Shown here piece by piece: positions 41,950 to 53,414 of a DNA stretch of 64,000 nucleotides. The notes below the pieces were generated by a model. It saw only the letters and a list, made by a program, of their open reading frames with translations. It did not search any database and was not told where the DNA came from. The DNA is from Tuctoria greenei. Taxonomy: Eukaryota; Streptophyta; Magnoliopsida; Poales; Poaceae. A program made the position numbers and the translations under genes. Numbering within the stretch: position 1 is the first letter of the stretch; each line of letters opens with the position of its first letter. The DNA is taken from NCBI GenBank assembly GCA_036927565.1, contig JAYESD010000002.1, positions 220,909,882-220,973,881 of the forward strand, given 5' to 3'.

Positions 41950-43690
41950 CTTGCAATCTATGAACCACCTGGGCCCAGGTTGTGCAATGGTCACCTGGCA
42001 TATTCCCTACGTCTGCCCTCGCGGCCCGCGTGTGGTGTCCGTAATGAATTCGTGTGAGCGATTTTGACAAGCTGTGAACGATTTGTCCTACCTCGGAAAG
42101 TTGAGCTCGTTGCAATGAGAATATAAGGCAACGCGCGCTATTGTAGTCAGATATTCGACTGAAAAAAGATGTCATACAAGACTCCTGCACGCCACGTTTG
42201 ATTTCAATGGAGCTCGCCCAGTTGAAATCAAACGGGACATATAGGAGGCTTGTACGGGGCGAATGTTTTTTAGATAAAGCTCCGGCCCCTTTCCGTGTCA
42301 AATTAAAAAACTACCAGTGAAGCCGATGGGACACGTCGAGCAATTGCGACAACCGAGAGGGATGCAAACTGCGTTTTTTATAAGCATAATTTTCCCCACG
42401 TATGCTGGGCCCTCCGCGTGTCAAATTAAAAATTTCTCCTTTTATCGAAAAACATCTCCTTTAACGACGCACCAAAGAGCAAGTGCATACCATTCTCTGA
42501 TGGTGCCACACGTACTTCCTTCTCGTGTCTTCAATCACCGTTCCATGATCGTGGAACCATCTATATACCACTGGCCCCAATGTAGCACTGTCCCAATGCC
42601 CCTATGCGCGGTGTAGTCATTACCACTACTCCTATGCCCGTTGTCCGTAACCAATTCGTGCAAGCGATTTTGACAAGCTGTGAACGATTTGTCCCACCTC
42701 AGAAAGTTGAGCTCGCTGCAACGAGAATATAAGGCAAAGCGCGCTATTGTAGTCAGACATCTGATTGAAAAAATATGTCGTACAAGACTTCTACACGCTC
42801 TGTTTGACATCGTCCGCTCGCCTGGTCGAAGTCCATTGGAACGTGTAGGAGGCTTGTATGGGGCAGATGTTTTTTAGATAAATCCCTGGGCCCTTTCCGT
42901 GTCAAATTAAAAAACTGCCAGTGAAGCCGATGGGACACGTCGAGCTGTTGCGACAACCGAGAGGGATGCAAACCGCGGTTTTTATAAGCATATTTTTTCC
43001 CCACATACGCTGGGCCCTCTGCGTGTCAAATTAAAAATTTCTCCTTTTATCGAAAAACATCTCCTTTAACGACACACCGGATAGCAAGTGCATACCATTC
43101 TCAGATGGTGCCACGCGTACTTCGTTTTCGTGTCTTTAATCGCCATTCCCTGATCGTGGCACCATCTATATACCACTGGCCCACCCATAACACTGGCCCA
43201 ATGCCCCTATGCGCGGTGTAATCATTACCACTTCTCCTATACCCGGTGTCATTAACGAATTCGTGCGATCGATTTTGACAAGCTGTGAACGATGTGTCCC
43301 ACCTCGGAAAGTTGAGATCTTTGCAACGAGAATATAAGGCAATGCGCGCTATTGTAGTCAGACATCCGATTGAAAAATATGTCGTACAAGACTCAGCCAC
43401 GTTCCTTTCGACATCGTCCGCTCGCCCGGTCGAAGTCAAATGGAACGTGTATGAGACGTGTACCGGGCGGATGTTTTTCTTATATAAGCTCTAGGCCCTT
43501 TCCGTGTCAAATTAAAAAACTGCGAGTGAAGCCGGTTGGACACGTCAAGCCTTTGCGATAACCGAGAGGGATGCAAACCGGGGTTTTTTATTAGCATAAT
43601 TTTTCCACGCATACGTTGGGCCGTTACCATGTCAAATTAAAATTTTCTCCTTTTATCGAAAAGCATCTCCTTTAACGATGCCAAATTTTC
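41950..43690. repeat. Tandem array, unit about 605 bp, nearly three copies
   Basis: Marker words are evenly spaced: CGATTTTGACAAGCTGTGAAC near 42059, 42666 and 43270, and TCCGTGTCAAATTAAAAAACT near 42293, 42896 and 43500. Each unit contains, in reverse complement, the module found upstream of gene copies A and B, and a part matching 17003-17065. Two of the units keep a similar minus-strand frame (YNSARC.., ALYSRC, WYIDG), but frames are not consistent in all units. Confidence 0.9.
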
Positions 43691-43870
43691 CCCTTTGATC
43701 GGAATACCACCCTCATTGCTACATTAACTTATTTAGATTACAAATTACCAGAGCCAGAGACGTGCGCACGTACATGGGCTCACGCGTCATGGGGACGAAC
43801 ACCAAGTGTTCCAGCGCAGTTTCGGCCCAGGAATACAAAGTGACTCAGCACAGTTTCAGCCCACGAATAA
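43691..43870. other. No gene recognised
   Basis: Short intergenic stretch with a triple imperfect repeat (CAGCGCAGTTTCGGCCC, CAGCACAGTTTCAGCCC, CAGCGCAGTGTTGGGCC at 43814-43892). Confidence 0.45.
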
Positions 43871-43873
43871 CAA

Positions 43874-44155
43874 GTGGCCCAGCGCAGTGTTGGGCCTACT
43901 CTGATAGCTTCACGTACACTTTGTCCTGGCTGCCTCCTCGTCGGACCCTTCGATCCACAGTGGCCCCTCTCCCAATTGCACGAAATACGCCTGGAGGAGC
44001 ATCCACCAGCCGCCACACTCTTGGAGGAGCATCTGCCGGCCGCCACGCTTTTGGAGGAGCATCCGCCTGCCGCCACGCTCTTGGAAGAGCATCCGTCGTT
44101 CACCGGCATGGAGGAGCATCCGCCGGCCGCCGCACGTGAAGGAGCAACAATGCTA
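43874..44155 (+). other. 33-bp coding-type repeat, possible first exon of the CACTA gene
   Basis: Four to five units of 33 bp encode (L)LEEHPPAAT-type peptides in one frame and GGASAGRH-type in another. The stretch ends at CTAG/GTACAATT, a plausible 5' splice site, and the transposase exon starts after TTGAATTGTAG at 44222. Whether it belongs to the transposase gene is unclear because the frames do not join directly. Confidence 0.4.
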
Positions 44156-44221
44156 GGTACAATTGCTCACATAATGTTATCGTAGTTCAGTCCTCTTACG
44201 GATACGCTGATTGAATTGTAG

Positions 44222-45716
44222 GAAGCGATGTCAGAAGATAAGACATGGATGGAAAAAGACAGGCATATGAAGGAGTAGCAGGATGGAATGAAGTCGTTTT
44301 TAAATTTAGCATTCCAGGGCACTCGTGAAGATGAAACTAAGCATTGTCCTTGCACGAAATATCGTAATATTTGCCACGGGACACACAAGGAAGTTCATCT
44401 TCACTTGCTTCGTAATGGAATGTCATTTGATTATACTAGTTGGGTACACCATAGAGAAGAATGAGTTGAGAAAAATATTGCTGAGCAATTAGCAAATAAT
44501 GAGGAGATAATTTCTGATGATGCTGCTATGGAAAATATGTTGTCTAGTCTTCTTAGAGGCACTGGTGTTCATGGTGGTACTTTAGCAGATGTTGACGATG
44601 CAGAAAATGCTATAAGCCAACAGGAGCCAACTGGGTGTGCAAAGGCATTCTATGACTTATTAAATGATGCCAAAAAGGAGTTGTATCCAGGTTGTGAGAA
44701 GGTGACCCAACTATCCTTCATTGTCAGGTTGTATCAGATAAAATGTTAAACTGGTTTGAGCAAAAAAGCGTGTGTGTTGATCCTTGAACTATTCTCATAT
44801 GTGCATCCAGAGGGCCATTGCATTCCTAATACACTTGATACAGTTTAGAAGGTTGTTCGTGACCTCGGGCTGAGCTACAAAAAGATCGATGCATGTGTCA
44901 ATGACTGTGTGTTATTCCGAAAGGACTATTCTCTGCTTGATCGATGCCCAAAATGTGGTGAATTAAGATGGGAAAGTAATAGTAGTGTGATGTAAGAGAG
45001 GCTTTACCTTGTGGAAAAGCCAAGAAGCTCGTAGCACGCAAGATTCTACGATACTTCCCTCTTATTCCCCATCTTCTAAGATTTTATATGGCAGAATCAA
45101 CGCCATCAAACATGCGTTGGCACAAAGAAAAACGTATTGATGATGGAATATTACGCCATCTTGCAGATTCGAAAGCATGGAAGCATTTAGATAGCATTCA
45201 CCCAAATTTCTCATCTGATCCTCGCAACATAAGACTTGGGCTAGCATCTGATGGTTTCAATCCTTTTGGAGTAATGAATGTTTCTTACAGTACATGGACT
45301 GTGATTCTAATCCCTTATAATCTACCACCTTGGTTATGTATGAAGCAGCCTTATTGGTTGATGTCAATGATAATTCCTGTGCCAAAGTCACTTGGAAACA
45401 ACATTGATGTGTATCTACAGCCTTTGATTGATGAGCTACTGAAATTATGGTCTGATGGTGTTGAAACATACGACAGTTCAAAGAAAGAGACATTTCTCAT
45501 GTGAGCTTCTATATTGTGGACAATAAATGATTTTCCAGCATATGCAATGCTATGTGGGTGGAGCACAAAAGGTAAGCTAGCATGTCCATACTGCCATGTA
45601 AACACTGACGCCTTGTGGTTGAAACATGGACAAAAGTATTGCTACATGGTTCATCGTCGTTTCCTACCTCAGGATCACCGGTGGCGTCGGGACAAAGCTT
45701 CTTTCAACAACAAAAT
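44222..45716 (+). pseudogene. CACTA transposase, 5' part
   Basis: Reads as a transposase-associated domain (FLNLAFQGTREDE, CPCTKYRNICHG, FDYTSWVHH) followed by the first part of the Transposase_21 domain (YDLLNDAKKELYPGCEKV, RCPKCGELRW, MRWHKEK, RLGLASDGFNPFGVMN, YNLPPWLCMKQPYW, WTINDFPAYAMLCGWSTKG, ACPYC). Stops occur after RHMKE, HHREE, YQIKC, NTLDTV, SSVM and FLM, and the frame changes near 45000-45060. The family cuts and pastes elements bounded by CACTA termini. The frame breaks off in RWRRDKASFNNK where the solo LTR is inserted. Confidence 0.9.
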
Positions 45717-48406
45717 TGTGACACCCGGTTCCGAATATGAACCAAGCATAACGCATATGTGTGCCCAGGAAGTTCATCACACATATACGGTTGCATCACA
45801 AACGATATACAGAATTTAACCATGTCTTAACTATTAAATAAGTACTTTATTACAATAATCCAATAGTTCAAGAATGATAAAACTCTAAATAATGCAGCGG
45901 AAAATAACATAAGCAGCACGACTCCAATCCACAGGCAATTGACGGCGGTACGCAACCTAGTACTCCACGTGATCCTCAGGGTACTCCCAATTGTCTCCAG
46001 TAGCTGTTGGGGGGGGGGGGGGGTTGCAAGGGTGAGTACATGTCGTACTCAGCAAGTGTGGAAAGTATGACATGTGGCTAATTCAAATGACGAATGTAAT
46101 AATGGCTAAGTGCTGAAAAGTACAGTAAAACATTTGAAAAGCATTATACTATGTCTATGTGAAACAATCCCATCATAACCATCATATTAACAAGATATAA
46201 ACCATATCCAATTATTGCCAACATCACCATTATCCATGTCCAATTACCATAACTCAAATTCATATCCATGACCATAATCCATAAACCATAACCATTACCA
46301 ACCCACAACCATAAACCAATCATAACCATTACCAGACCATAACCATCCCAAATCCCAATTCCAACTCTAATCATGTAGGTCATCCAGGCGCTCATAACCG
46401 GGAGCACGGCTATCATGATAGTTGTAACACTCTGCAGAGGTTGTACCACTTTACCCACATGTTTGTGATTTCAACACCATTTGATGACTAAGAAACCTCC
46501 GTTATGCCATCTCACACTTCCGTAGGTGTGTGGCCAAGAGATCACAAAGTAGCCTTTCAAAAGGGACTACTAGTATGTACGGGCCCACTAAGGTTTCATC
46601 GGCAGGCTTGAATCTCTATTCTCCCACCCACGGGCCCCCTCGTGTGCCATGCGGATCCCAGGGCAGTCCTCCTCGACTCCCATTCCCCGCGCCATCCAAT
46701 GGTCTATACAATACTAGCAGCGCTCCTAATTATTCAGCTACGCTGCACCCATACTTGGCCTTGTGGTGGCACTGTTGACCTGGCATATTCTCGCATGAAC
46801 CGGTCCTTAGATCTAAGGCAAGCAAACCACCATATCATCCAACCCATCCACAAAACCATGCTTGCTTGGATATCCTTAATTCCCGGTTGCTAAATTAATC
46901 ATCATCTTATTACCATCGCAAGTTGTCGTAATTAAAGTTGTCAACCACATTATTTAAGTTACCAATAACCCATATAGTGATGCGGTGCAAAAATAAAAAT
47001 ACCCATACCCGACTCATCGTGTATATCCCGGCGACAAGGGGTGGCAAACAACGCTAGTAAACTCCTACGTATGGGTTTCCCATCATATTGACACAAGCAT
47101 GCAAGTTTGCAAACAAAACATTTAATTTAAAATAGGATCAATATGCTTCAAGGACACTTGCCTTGCTCCGGCGGATGGGGTTGCTCAAGCGCTTCAAGTC
47201 TTGATTTTGGAAATCCTCGTATGCGGCCTCTTGAGCACGTTCCTCTACGCGTGATCATACATACAAGAAACATATACAATCAACATGATGCACACAAAAT
47301 AATCAACATGCAATGACATGTATGCATGCACAATTCAATAATTAATTAACTACGGTTGTTTATTAATTAGATGCGAGTAGTTCATACATGTTCATATGAG
47401 TTTACGGGGGTTTTAGGGTGGATTAATGCTGCTGAAAATAAAATTATGACACAACTACGATCAAGTTACGCCTATTAGGTTCAATATGGTCGCTAAAATT
47501 CGCATCGGGAACATGGCCTACCGTAGATGCGATGACTTCGATGATCGCGGGATGAGGACAATGCGTAGACGAAGTAGATGCGTCCTCCGGCGGCACGATG
47601 ACGGCGGCGCAATGTCGACGACGATCTCCGGCGGACGGTGGGGCCCTCCTCTTTTTCTTCCTCTTCTTCCCCTTGTTTTTCCTCCTTTTTCTTCCCTGGG
47701 CGCAGCCCTCTGGTTCTCTGTTTTCCTTTGCCTTCGGTACTGGCGGCTAGGGTTCCTGGATCGGGAAAACTCACGAGGTCACGGGGCCTTTTTATAGGCG
47801 CGGGCGGGAGGACTCGATCGGGAGTCCGGCTCGGTCAACGCCGGGCGCGTCGGGGTCGGACGCGGGATGGGACGCGGGAGGCCGGGTGGGGGGCGTAGCG
47901 GCCTCGGCGAGAATCGGGCTCGGGGGGGGGGGGGGGGGGGGGAGGGGGGCGTGGCGGCGTTGTGGGACGCGGGGTCGGGGCGAGGCCGGGGCTGCTCGGC
48001 TGGGCTGTCGGCCTGGCCAGCGGCAGGCCCCTTTTCTCCTTTTTTTTCTTCTTTCTTTTTTTATACTTTCTTTTATTATATAATTTATTATATATATTTT
48101 TATATAGATATATATTATTTATATTATATATATTATTTATTATTATTATAATGTATATTATTAATATTATTATTTTATTTATTTTTATATATTGTTATAT
48201 ATATTATTTATATCTATATTTTATTATTATTATTATACTTATTCCCTATTACAAGTTTTAGGCTATAACTATTATTTTCTTTTCCTTCTTTTGCTACTCA
48301 TATTTGTATATGCAAATTTTATGTTTTATTATTTTTCTTTCATTCCACTAGTGTTTAATGCATGATCATGTATGCAATGCATGATGCGAAAACTTAGGGT
48401 CTTACA
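45717..48406 (-). mobile_element. Solo LTR, Tekay/Del-like, inside the transposase gene
   Basis: Starts TGTGACACCC and ends GGGTCTTACA, so read on the minus strand it is TGTAAGACCC...GGGTGTCACA. The transposase frame resumes directly after it (NREAPTSLSG). A minus-strand TATA box (CCTATAAAAAGG) is at 47787-47798. The interior has a CCATAACCAT-rich stretch (46170-46370), a G run at 47920-47942 and an AT-rich stretch at 48060-48250, and no retroelement genes. No clean 5-bp duplication is visible (AAAAT and AACAG). Assignment to Tekay/Del rests on remembered termini. Confidence 0.65.
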
Positions 48407-50517
48407 AACAGAGAATAGAGAGGCTCCAACATCACTCTCTGGTCACGAAGTACTCCAACAATGTGAGACTTTTGATCAAGTGAGTTTTGGACGGACGAAT
48501 AATAAGAGAAAGCGCACTGAGGAAGATAGGTGGCATAGTTGGAAGGAGAAAAGTATTTTTTTTTTCAGCTCTCGTATTGGAAGACATTGCTAATAAGGCA
48601 TAACTTGGATGTCATGCACATTGAGAAAAACATTTGTGATAGCATATTGGGGACATTGCTTAATATGGATGGTAAAACAAAAGATAGTCTACAAGCTTGT
48701 TTTGATATGCAGGAAATGGGTATACGGCCAAAGCAACATCCGGTTGGTATGAAAGCGAAGTATGATTGTCCATCAGCATCATATACTTTGCAAAAAGGTC
48801 AGAAGACCACCTTGTGCAAGTTTTTGGCGGATGTGAAGATGCCCAATGGTTATGCCTCAAACATCAAGAGAAGTGTGGACATAACAGCACGTAAGGTATC
48901 AGGTCTAAAAACTCATGACTGCCATATTATATTTCAGAAGCTCCTTCCTATTGCAATACGTGACATATTGCCTGAAAAGGTTGTTGAACCTTTAATTGAG
49001 TTTAGCAGATTCTTTTCTGGAATTTGTTCTAATGAATTGGCAGAACCAGATTTGGATAAGATGATTGAACAATTTCCTGAAACAATTTGTAATCTTTAGA
49101 TGTTGCTTCCTCTCGCTTTCTTTAAAGTCATGGTACATCTTCCAATCAATCTTGGTGAAGAAGCTCGCTTGGGTGGATCTGTTTCTTACAGATGGATGTA
49201 TCCAATTGAGAGGTACCTTGGTACATTGAAGAGGTATGTACGTAACAGAGCTCACTCGGAGGGTTCTATAGCTGATGGATATATTATGGACGAGTGTATA
49301 ACTTTTTGTAGCCAGTTTTTGGATAACATCAGCACCAATCTTAATAGGGCAGAACGTCATGAAGCTGCAGCTAGGAATGAACCTTCTCTCGAGTCTAATA
49401 TATTTACAAAAGTTGATAATTCTAAAAAAGGTTTTAAATGGGGCCAACTTACTTTGGTGGAACTACATAACATCAGGCATTATATTATTTCTAATGTTGA
49501 AGAGGCCGTTCCATAAATCAAGTACGTATAACTCAGATTTTCTATACTATATTGGATCATGCTTATTGTAGATGGCTAATTTAATTTTGTACCCTTTTCA
49601 GTGAGCATATTGAAGAGCTGAAAAAGATTCATTCTCGTGATGTTGAAAAATGCCATAGAGATGAGTTTGTTTATTGGTTTCAGAAACGAGTAAGTACATG
49701 AAAGTTTTTACTTTGATGAAATATTGAAGAAATATATGTTCTGAAGTTGGTTTATCGATGACCCTTTTATACTAATTAATGTGTACAAATTACGACATTA
49801 CACAAAGAAGGCAAAGTAATCGATTATTTGTATGCATTATCTAGAGGACCTGATCATCGGGCACTTTTTTAGTCGATCATTCATAAATGGCTTCTTCTTT
49901 CGAACAGCATAGGTGGAAAAAGATTTACGGACACAAAACAGTTGTGTTGTTGTTCGAGATGGTGATCATGAGTGGTATGGATTAATTAAGAAAATGATTT
50001 TTGTTGATTTTGAAAAAGATCAAGAGGTTCTGTTATTTGAATGTGAATTGTTTGATCGGCCTCGTTCCGGTCAGAGCCAAAGCAGAGGCTACAAAATGGA
50101 TAGATACAGAATGATAGATGTTGACACTACTATTTATCAATTTAAGTATGAGCCTTACATACTAGCCACCCAAGCAGAACAAGTTTTTTACGTTAGAAGT
50201 GTGAAGCAACCTAAATGGGCTACAGTTGTTAAAATGAAGCCACAAAACTTTTCTGCCATGCCCCCTGGAGACAGTGAAAATAATGTCACTGAGACGGTGG
50301 AGGCTGAGACATTTGATGATATACGACTTACTGATATAAATGAGGATATGACCGCATGGGATATGAATGACATTGACGGAGCAACCGGTGGTGCTTCCGC
50401 TCTTTCAAATGAAGATGATGACGACGACGATGACAACGATGATGATACATATATCAATGATGGTATTGTACCTCCAATATTGGGGGAGGACAGCGAAGAT
50501 GATGATTTTTTTATATA
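48407..50517 (+). pseudogene. CACTA transposase, 3' part with introns
   Basis: The domain continues (HNLDVMHIEKNICDSILGTL, RPKQHPV) after a frame change at a run of ten T (48555-48564). A DUF4218-like part follows (SVSYRWMYPIERYLGTLKRY, DECITFCSQFL). A TAA at 49081 region and one in the VP-stop-IN segment interrupt it. An 80-bp intron (GT at 49522, AG at 49601) joins cleanly in frame to HIEELKKIHSRD, and a further intron starts at 49690. The last exon carries a DUF4216-like region (KTQNS-type start, VVVRDGDHEWYGLIKKMIF) and an acidic tail (NEDDDDDDDNDDD) with the stop at 50515-50517. Confidence 0.88.
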
Positions 50518-50559
50518 GGTACAGTGTGAGCTAGCTGTATGTGAACTATGTAAGGCAAC

Positions 50560-51780
50560 ATTTGTGTTCTGTGGCGATAGATATTAACGCCACCAACCGG
50601 TATTTCGTGGCAAAAGACCCTAATACAACGATTGTGTTTTGTGGCGATAGATCCTATCGCCACAAACTTGTGAATTTTGGCAAAAGTTCCTAATGCAACA
50701 TTTGTGTTTCGTGGCGATAGATCCTAACGCCACGAACTGGTGAATCGTGGCAAAAGTTCTTAATGAAATGATTATGTTCCGTGGCGATAGATCTTAATGC
50801 CACCAACCGGTATTTCATGGCAACAGATCCTAATACAACGATTATGTTGCGTGGCGACAGATCCTACCGCCACGAACTTGTGAATCGTGGCATAAGTTCC
50901 TAATGCTACGTTTGTGATTCGTGGCGATAGATCGTAACGCCACAAACTGGTGAATCGTGGCAAAAGTTCCTAATGCAACGATTTTGTTCCTTGGCAATAG
51001 ATCCTAACGCCACGAACCAGTATTTCGTGGAAACAGATTCTAATGCAATGATTGTGTTTTGTGGCCATAGATCCTAATGCCACGAACCAGTATTTTGTGG
51101 CAACAGATCCTAATGCAACGATTTTACTTCGTGGCGATAGATCCTATCGTCACGAACTGGTGATGCATGGCAAAAGTTCCTAATGCAACGATTGTGTTTT
51201 GTGGCGATAGATGCTAACGCCATGAACTAGTGAATCGTGGCAACAGATCATATTGCTACGATCGCGTTCCGTGGTGATAGATGCTAACGTCACGAACTAT
51301 TGAATCGTAGCAACAGATCCTAATGCAACGATCGGGTTCCATGGTGATAGATGCTAATGCCACGAACTAGTGAATCGTGGCAACAGATTCTAATGCAACG
51401 ATCGGGTTCCGTGGTGATAGATACTAATGCCACGAACAGGTGAATCATGGCAATAGATCCTAATGCAACGATCGGTTTCTGTGGCGATAGATGCTAATGC
51501 CATGAACTAGTGAATTGTGGCACCATATTCGTGGCGATAGATCCTAATGCCATGAACTAGTGAATCGTGGCAACCGATCCTAATGCAACGATCATGTTCC
51601 ATGGCGATAGATGCTAATGCCACAAACTAGTGAATCGTGGCAACAGATTCATGGCGATAGATCCTAATGCCACGAACTTGTGAATTGTGGCAAAAGATCC
51701 TAATGCAACGATCGTGTTCCGTGGCGATATATGCTAATGCTATGAACTAGTGAATCCTGGCAAAAACCATGCTTACTACA
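50560..51780. repeat. Subterminal array of 70-bp repeats
   Basis: About seventeen units with the period of 70 bp (GTGGCGATAG at 50571, 50641, 50711, 50781, then 50851 with one change). Each has GTGGCGATAGATCCTAACGCC followed by ACGA, so the GTGGCG and CGCCAC parts can pair. Later units are shorter or degenerate. Subterminal repeats of this kind bind the TNPA-type protein in CACTA elements. Confidence 0.92.
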
Positions 51781-51820
51781 ACGATTTGGTATTCGTTGCA
51801 GTACAATCGTTGCAACAGGG

Positions 51821-51836
51821 CGGAATCCTTATAGTG
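51821..51836. other. Right terminus of the CACTA element
   Basis: CGGAATCCTTATAGTG: the reverse complement starts with CACTA, the defining terminus of the superfamily. The adjacent ATG may be the 3-bp target duplication. Confidence 0.75.
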
Positions 51837-51981
51837 ATGGGAGTGTCCTCTCCTACACTTCCCCTCCGTGAACTTGGTGTAGCAACAGAAGAGGCGCGTG
51901 CACTCCAGTTTCCACCATAGCTTGAGCTTGCAGCCTCCTGCCTCTTTCCAAACAACCTCTTCATTCCTTTCATGGCCACAA
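51837..51981 (-). pseudogene. 3' accessory ORF of the second Athila element, cut by the CACTA element
   Basis: On the minus strand an ATG at about 51975 starts MKGMKRLFGKRQEAASSS and continues to VGEDTPIT, where the CACTA terminus cuts it. It lies downstream of a long leader with promoter-like motifs. It is not similar to the 3' ORF of the first Athila element (116-930). No function can be assigned. Confidence 0.35.
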
Positions 51982-52640
51982 CAAACATAAAAACCACAAG
52001 GCAAAAAATCGAAAGAGGTGATGTTAGTGAATGCAAAACCCTGACAAATTTTCCTTTGAAGAACTTGAGAGCAAATTGAAAATGCAAACAAAAGAAAATC
52101 TTTTTGAGTTGGGAATTTGAGCAAGAGTGCTTCAGTGAAGATCAAAAAAATGTGAGCAAGAGTGCCTTTGGGGAGGTATGAAATGAGGTGAAGTGTGAGG
52201 AGAAGAGCTCCTCACGGCCACCATTTACAGTGTGCAATCCCCAACGGTCACTAGGGAACCAAATGTAGCCGGTGGAGGAGAGGGAGCCAAAATGGATTTT
52301 TCCCCTAGTCGGCCGAACAGGGGTCGACAGACCTAACAGGTGGGCCCCCAGTTCCTCCTTTTGGCAGGTGGCATCCCAACGGCTATGAAATTAGCATGTT
52401 GTTGAAATACCACTTTTGCATCTCAGAAAATTGTTTTCCAAATAAAAACTCTTTTTTTTTCAAAACCAACAATTTTCTTTTTGTGAAAAATATAGAAAAA
52501 AAATGATAGTTGAGAATATAAGATTCTCAACTTACTAGGAAAATAAAATATGCAGTGGGGAAAATCAAACTAAATGGGGAAAACCAAATAAAGAGAAAAG
52601 AAAAACAAAGAAAATGATAACTACCAATTTAATCTATTGG
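51982..52640 (-). promoter_or_regulatory. LTR-like internal promoter region of the second Athila element
   Basis: Contains, in plus orientation, GTCGGCCGAACAGGGGTCGAC (52310-52330) and CAGGTGGGCCCCC (52338-52350), words also found upstream of the TATA boxes in the Athila LTRs. A weak TATA-like TGTAAATGG lies at about 52225-52233 on the minus strand. The rest, toward 52640, is A-rich non-coding DNA. Confidence 0.4.
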
Positions 52641-52743
52641 CTAGGTCTCACCACCGTCCGATGAGATGGACATTCCTCCTTCTTCATTCCTTGACATCTG
52701 GGCCTGGAGGAACGGGCTCGGATGGCTTGTCTTGCTACTTCCG

Positions 52744-53403
52744 TCATACATTCTTTGGTGGCTTGGTGGACTTGTGCCTTTGGGGATGCCCAGGCTTCGT
52801 CGTCTTCTTGGGATGTCGGCATAGACGATAAGACGGGTGTTCCGCATAGATCAAATTCCTCATGAATGCCATGAGCGGGTCCACCTTTGGAGGTGTGAGT
52901 TCGACTTCTTGAATGTGTTTAACATTTGGCCCATACTTGATACGGATCATGGAGCATTGCTCCAACTTTGGGCGGAAGTTAAACTTCTCCTCCTTGCCAT
53001 TGATATGGAAGTGGATTTCTCCAGCTCCCACATCTATGCAAGCCTTCATGGTGCTTAGGAACAGGCGCCCAAGAATGAGCGGTGTATCCTTCTCGACCTC
53101 CATGTCGAGCACCACAAAATCCACAGGTATGAAGCAGTTCCTGATTTTCACCGGGACATCTTCAGCGACTCGCGACGGATAACGGACTGAGGAATCAGCT
53201 AATTGGTGCTGCATTGGTGTTGGAGTGAGTTCCGTGAAGTTCAGCTGGTTGAAAATCACCTTGGGCATCACACTCACACTTGCTCCATGGTCACAAAGGG
53301 CCTTGTCAAATTGGTGTGCCCCAATTGAGCATGAGATTGTAGGACATCCAGGGTCCATCAGCCAGTTGCCTCCTTGTAGAGAAATCATGTTGACATTTTC
53401 CAC
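52744..53403 (-). pseudogene. Athila protease domain (second element)
   Basis: Contains ALCDHGASVSVMPKVIF, where related proteins have a D-x-G active site, then VKIRNCFIPVDFVVLDME and LILGRLFLSTMKACIDVGAG. The first half of pol ends here; after the stop near 52744 no RT or integrase follows, so pol is deleted in this copy. The frame is shifted relative to gag near 53415. Confidence 0.85.
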
Positions 53404-53414
53404 AAGGGGGTTCA

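Larger units (their letters stand above)
44222..51836 (+). mobile_element. CACTA (En/Spm-type) DNA transposon, 5' end not found
   Basis: Contains a degraded TNPD-like transposase gene in several exons, a subterminal 70-bp repeat array and a right terminus ending CCTTATAGTG, whose reverse complement begins CACTATAAGG. The 3 bp after it are ATG. A matching left terminus with CACTATAAGG was not found within the window, so the 5' part is lost or rearranged. The transposase gene is split by a solo LTR at 45717-48406. Confidence 0.85.

Noticed and set aside
47638..48261. Gly/Arg-rich and Tyr/Ile-rich frames
   Set aside because: They come from the G-rich promoter part and the AT-rich part of a solo LTR, with no domain.
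50560..51780. Evenly spaced repeats resembling a CRISPR array
   Set aside because: Whole 70-bp units are similar, with no unique spacers, and the array ends at a CACTA transposon terminus in plant DNA.
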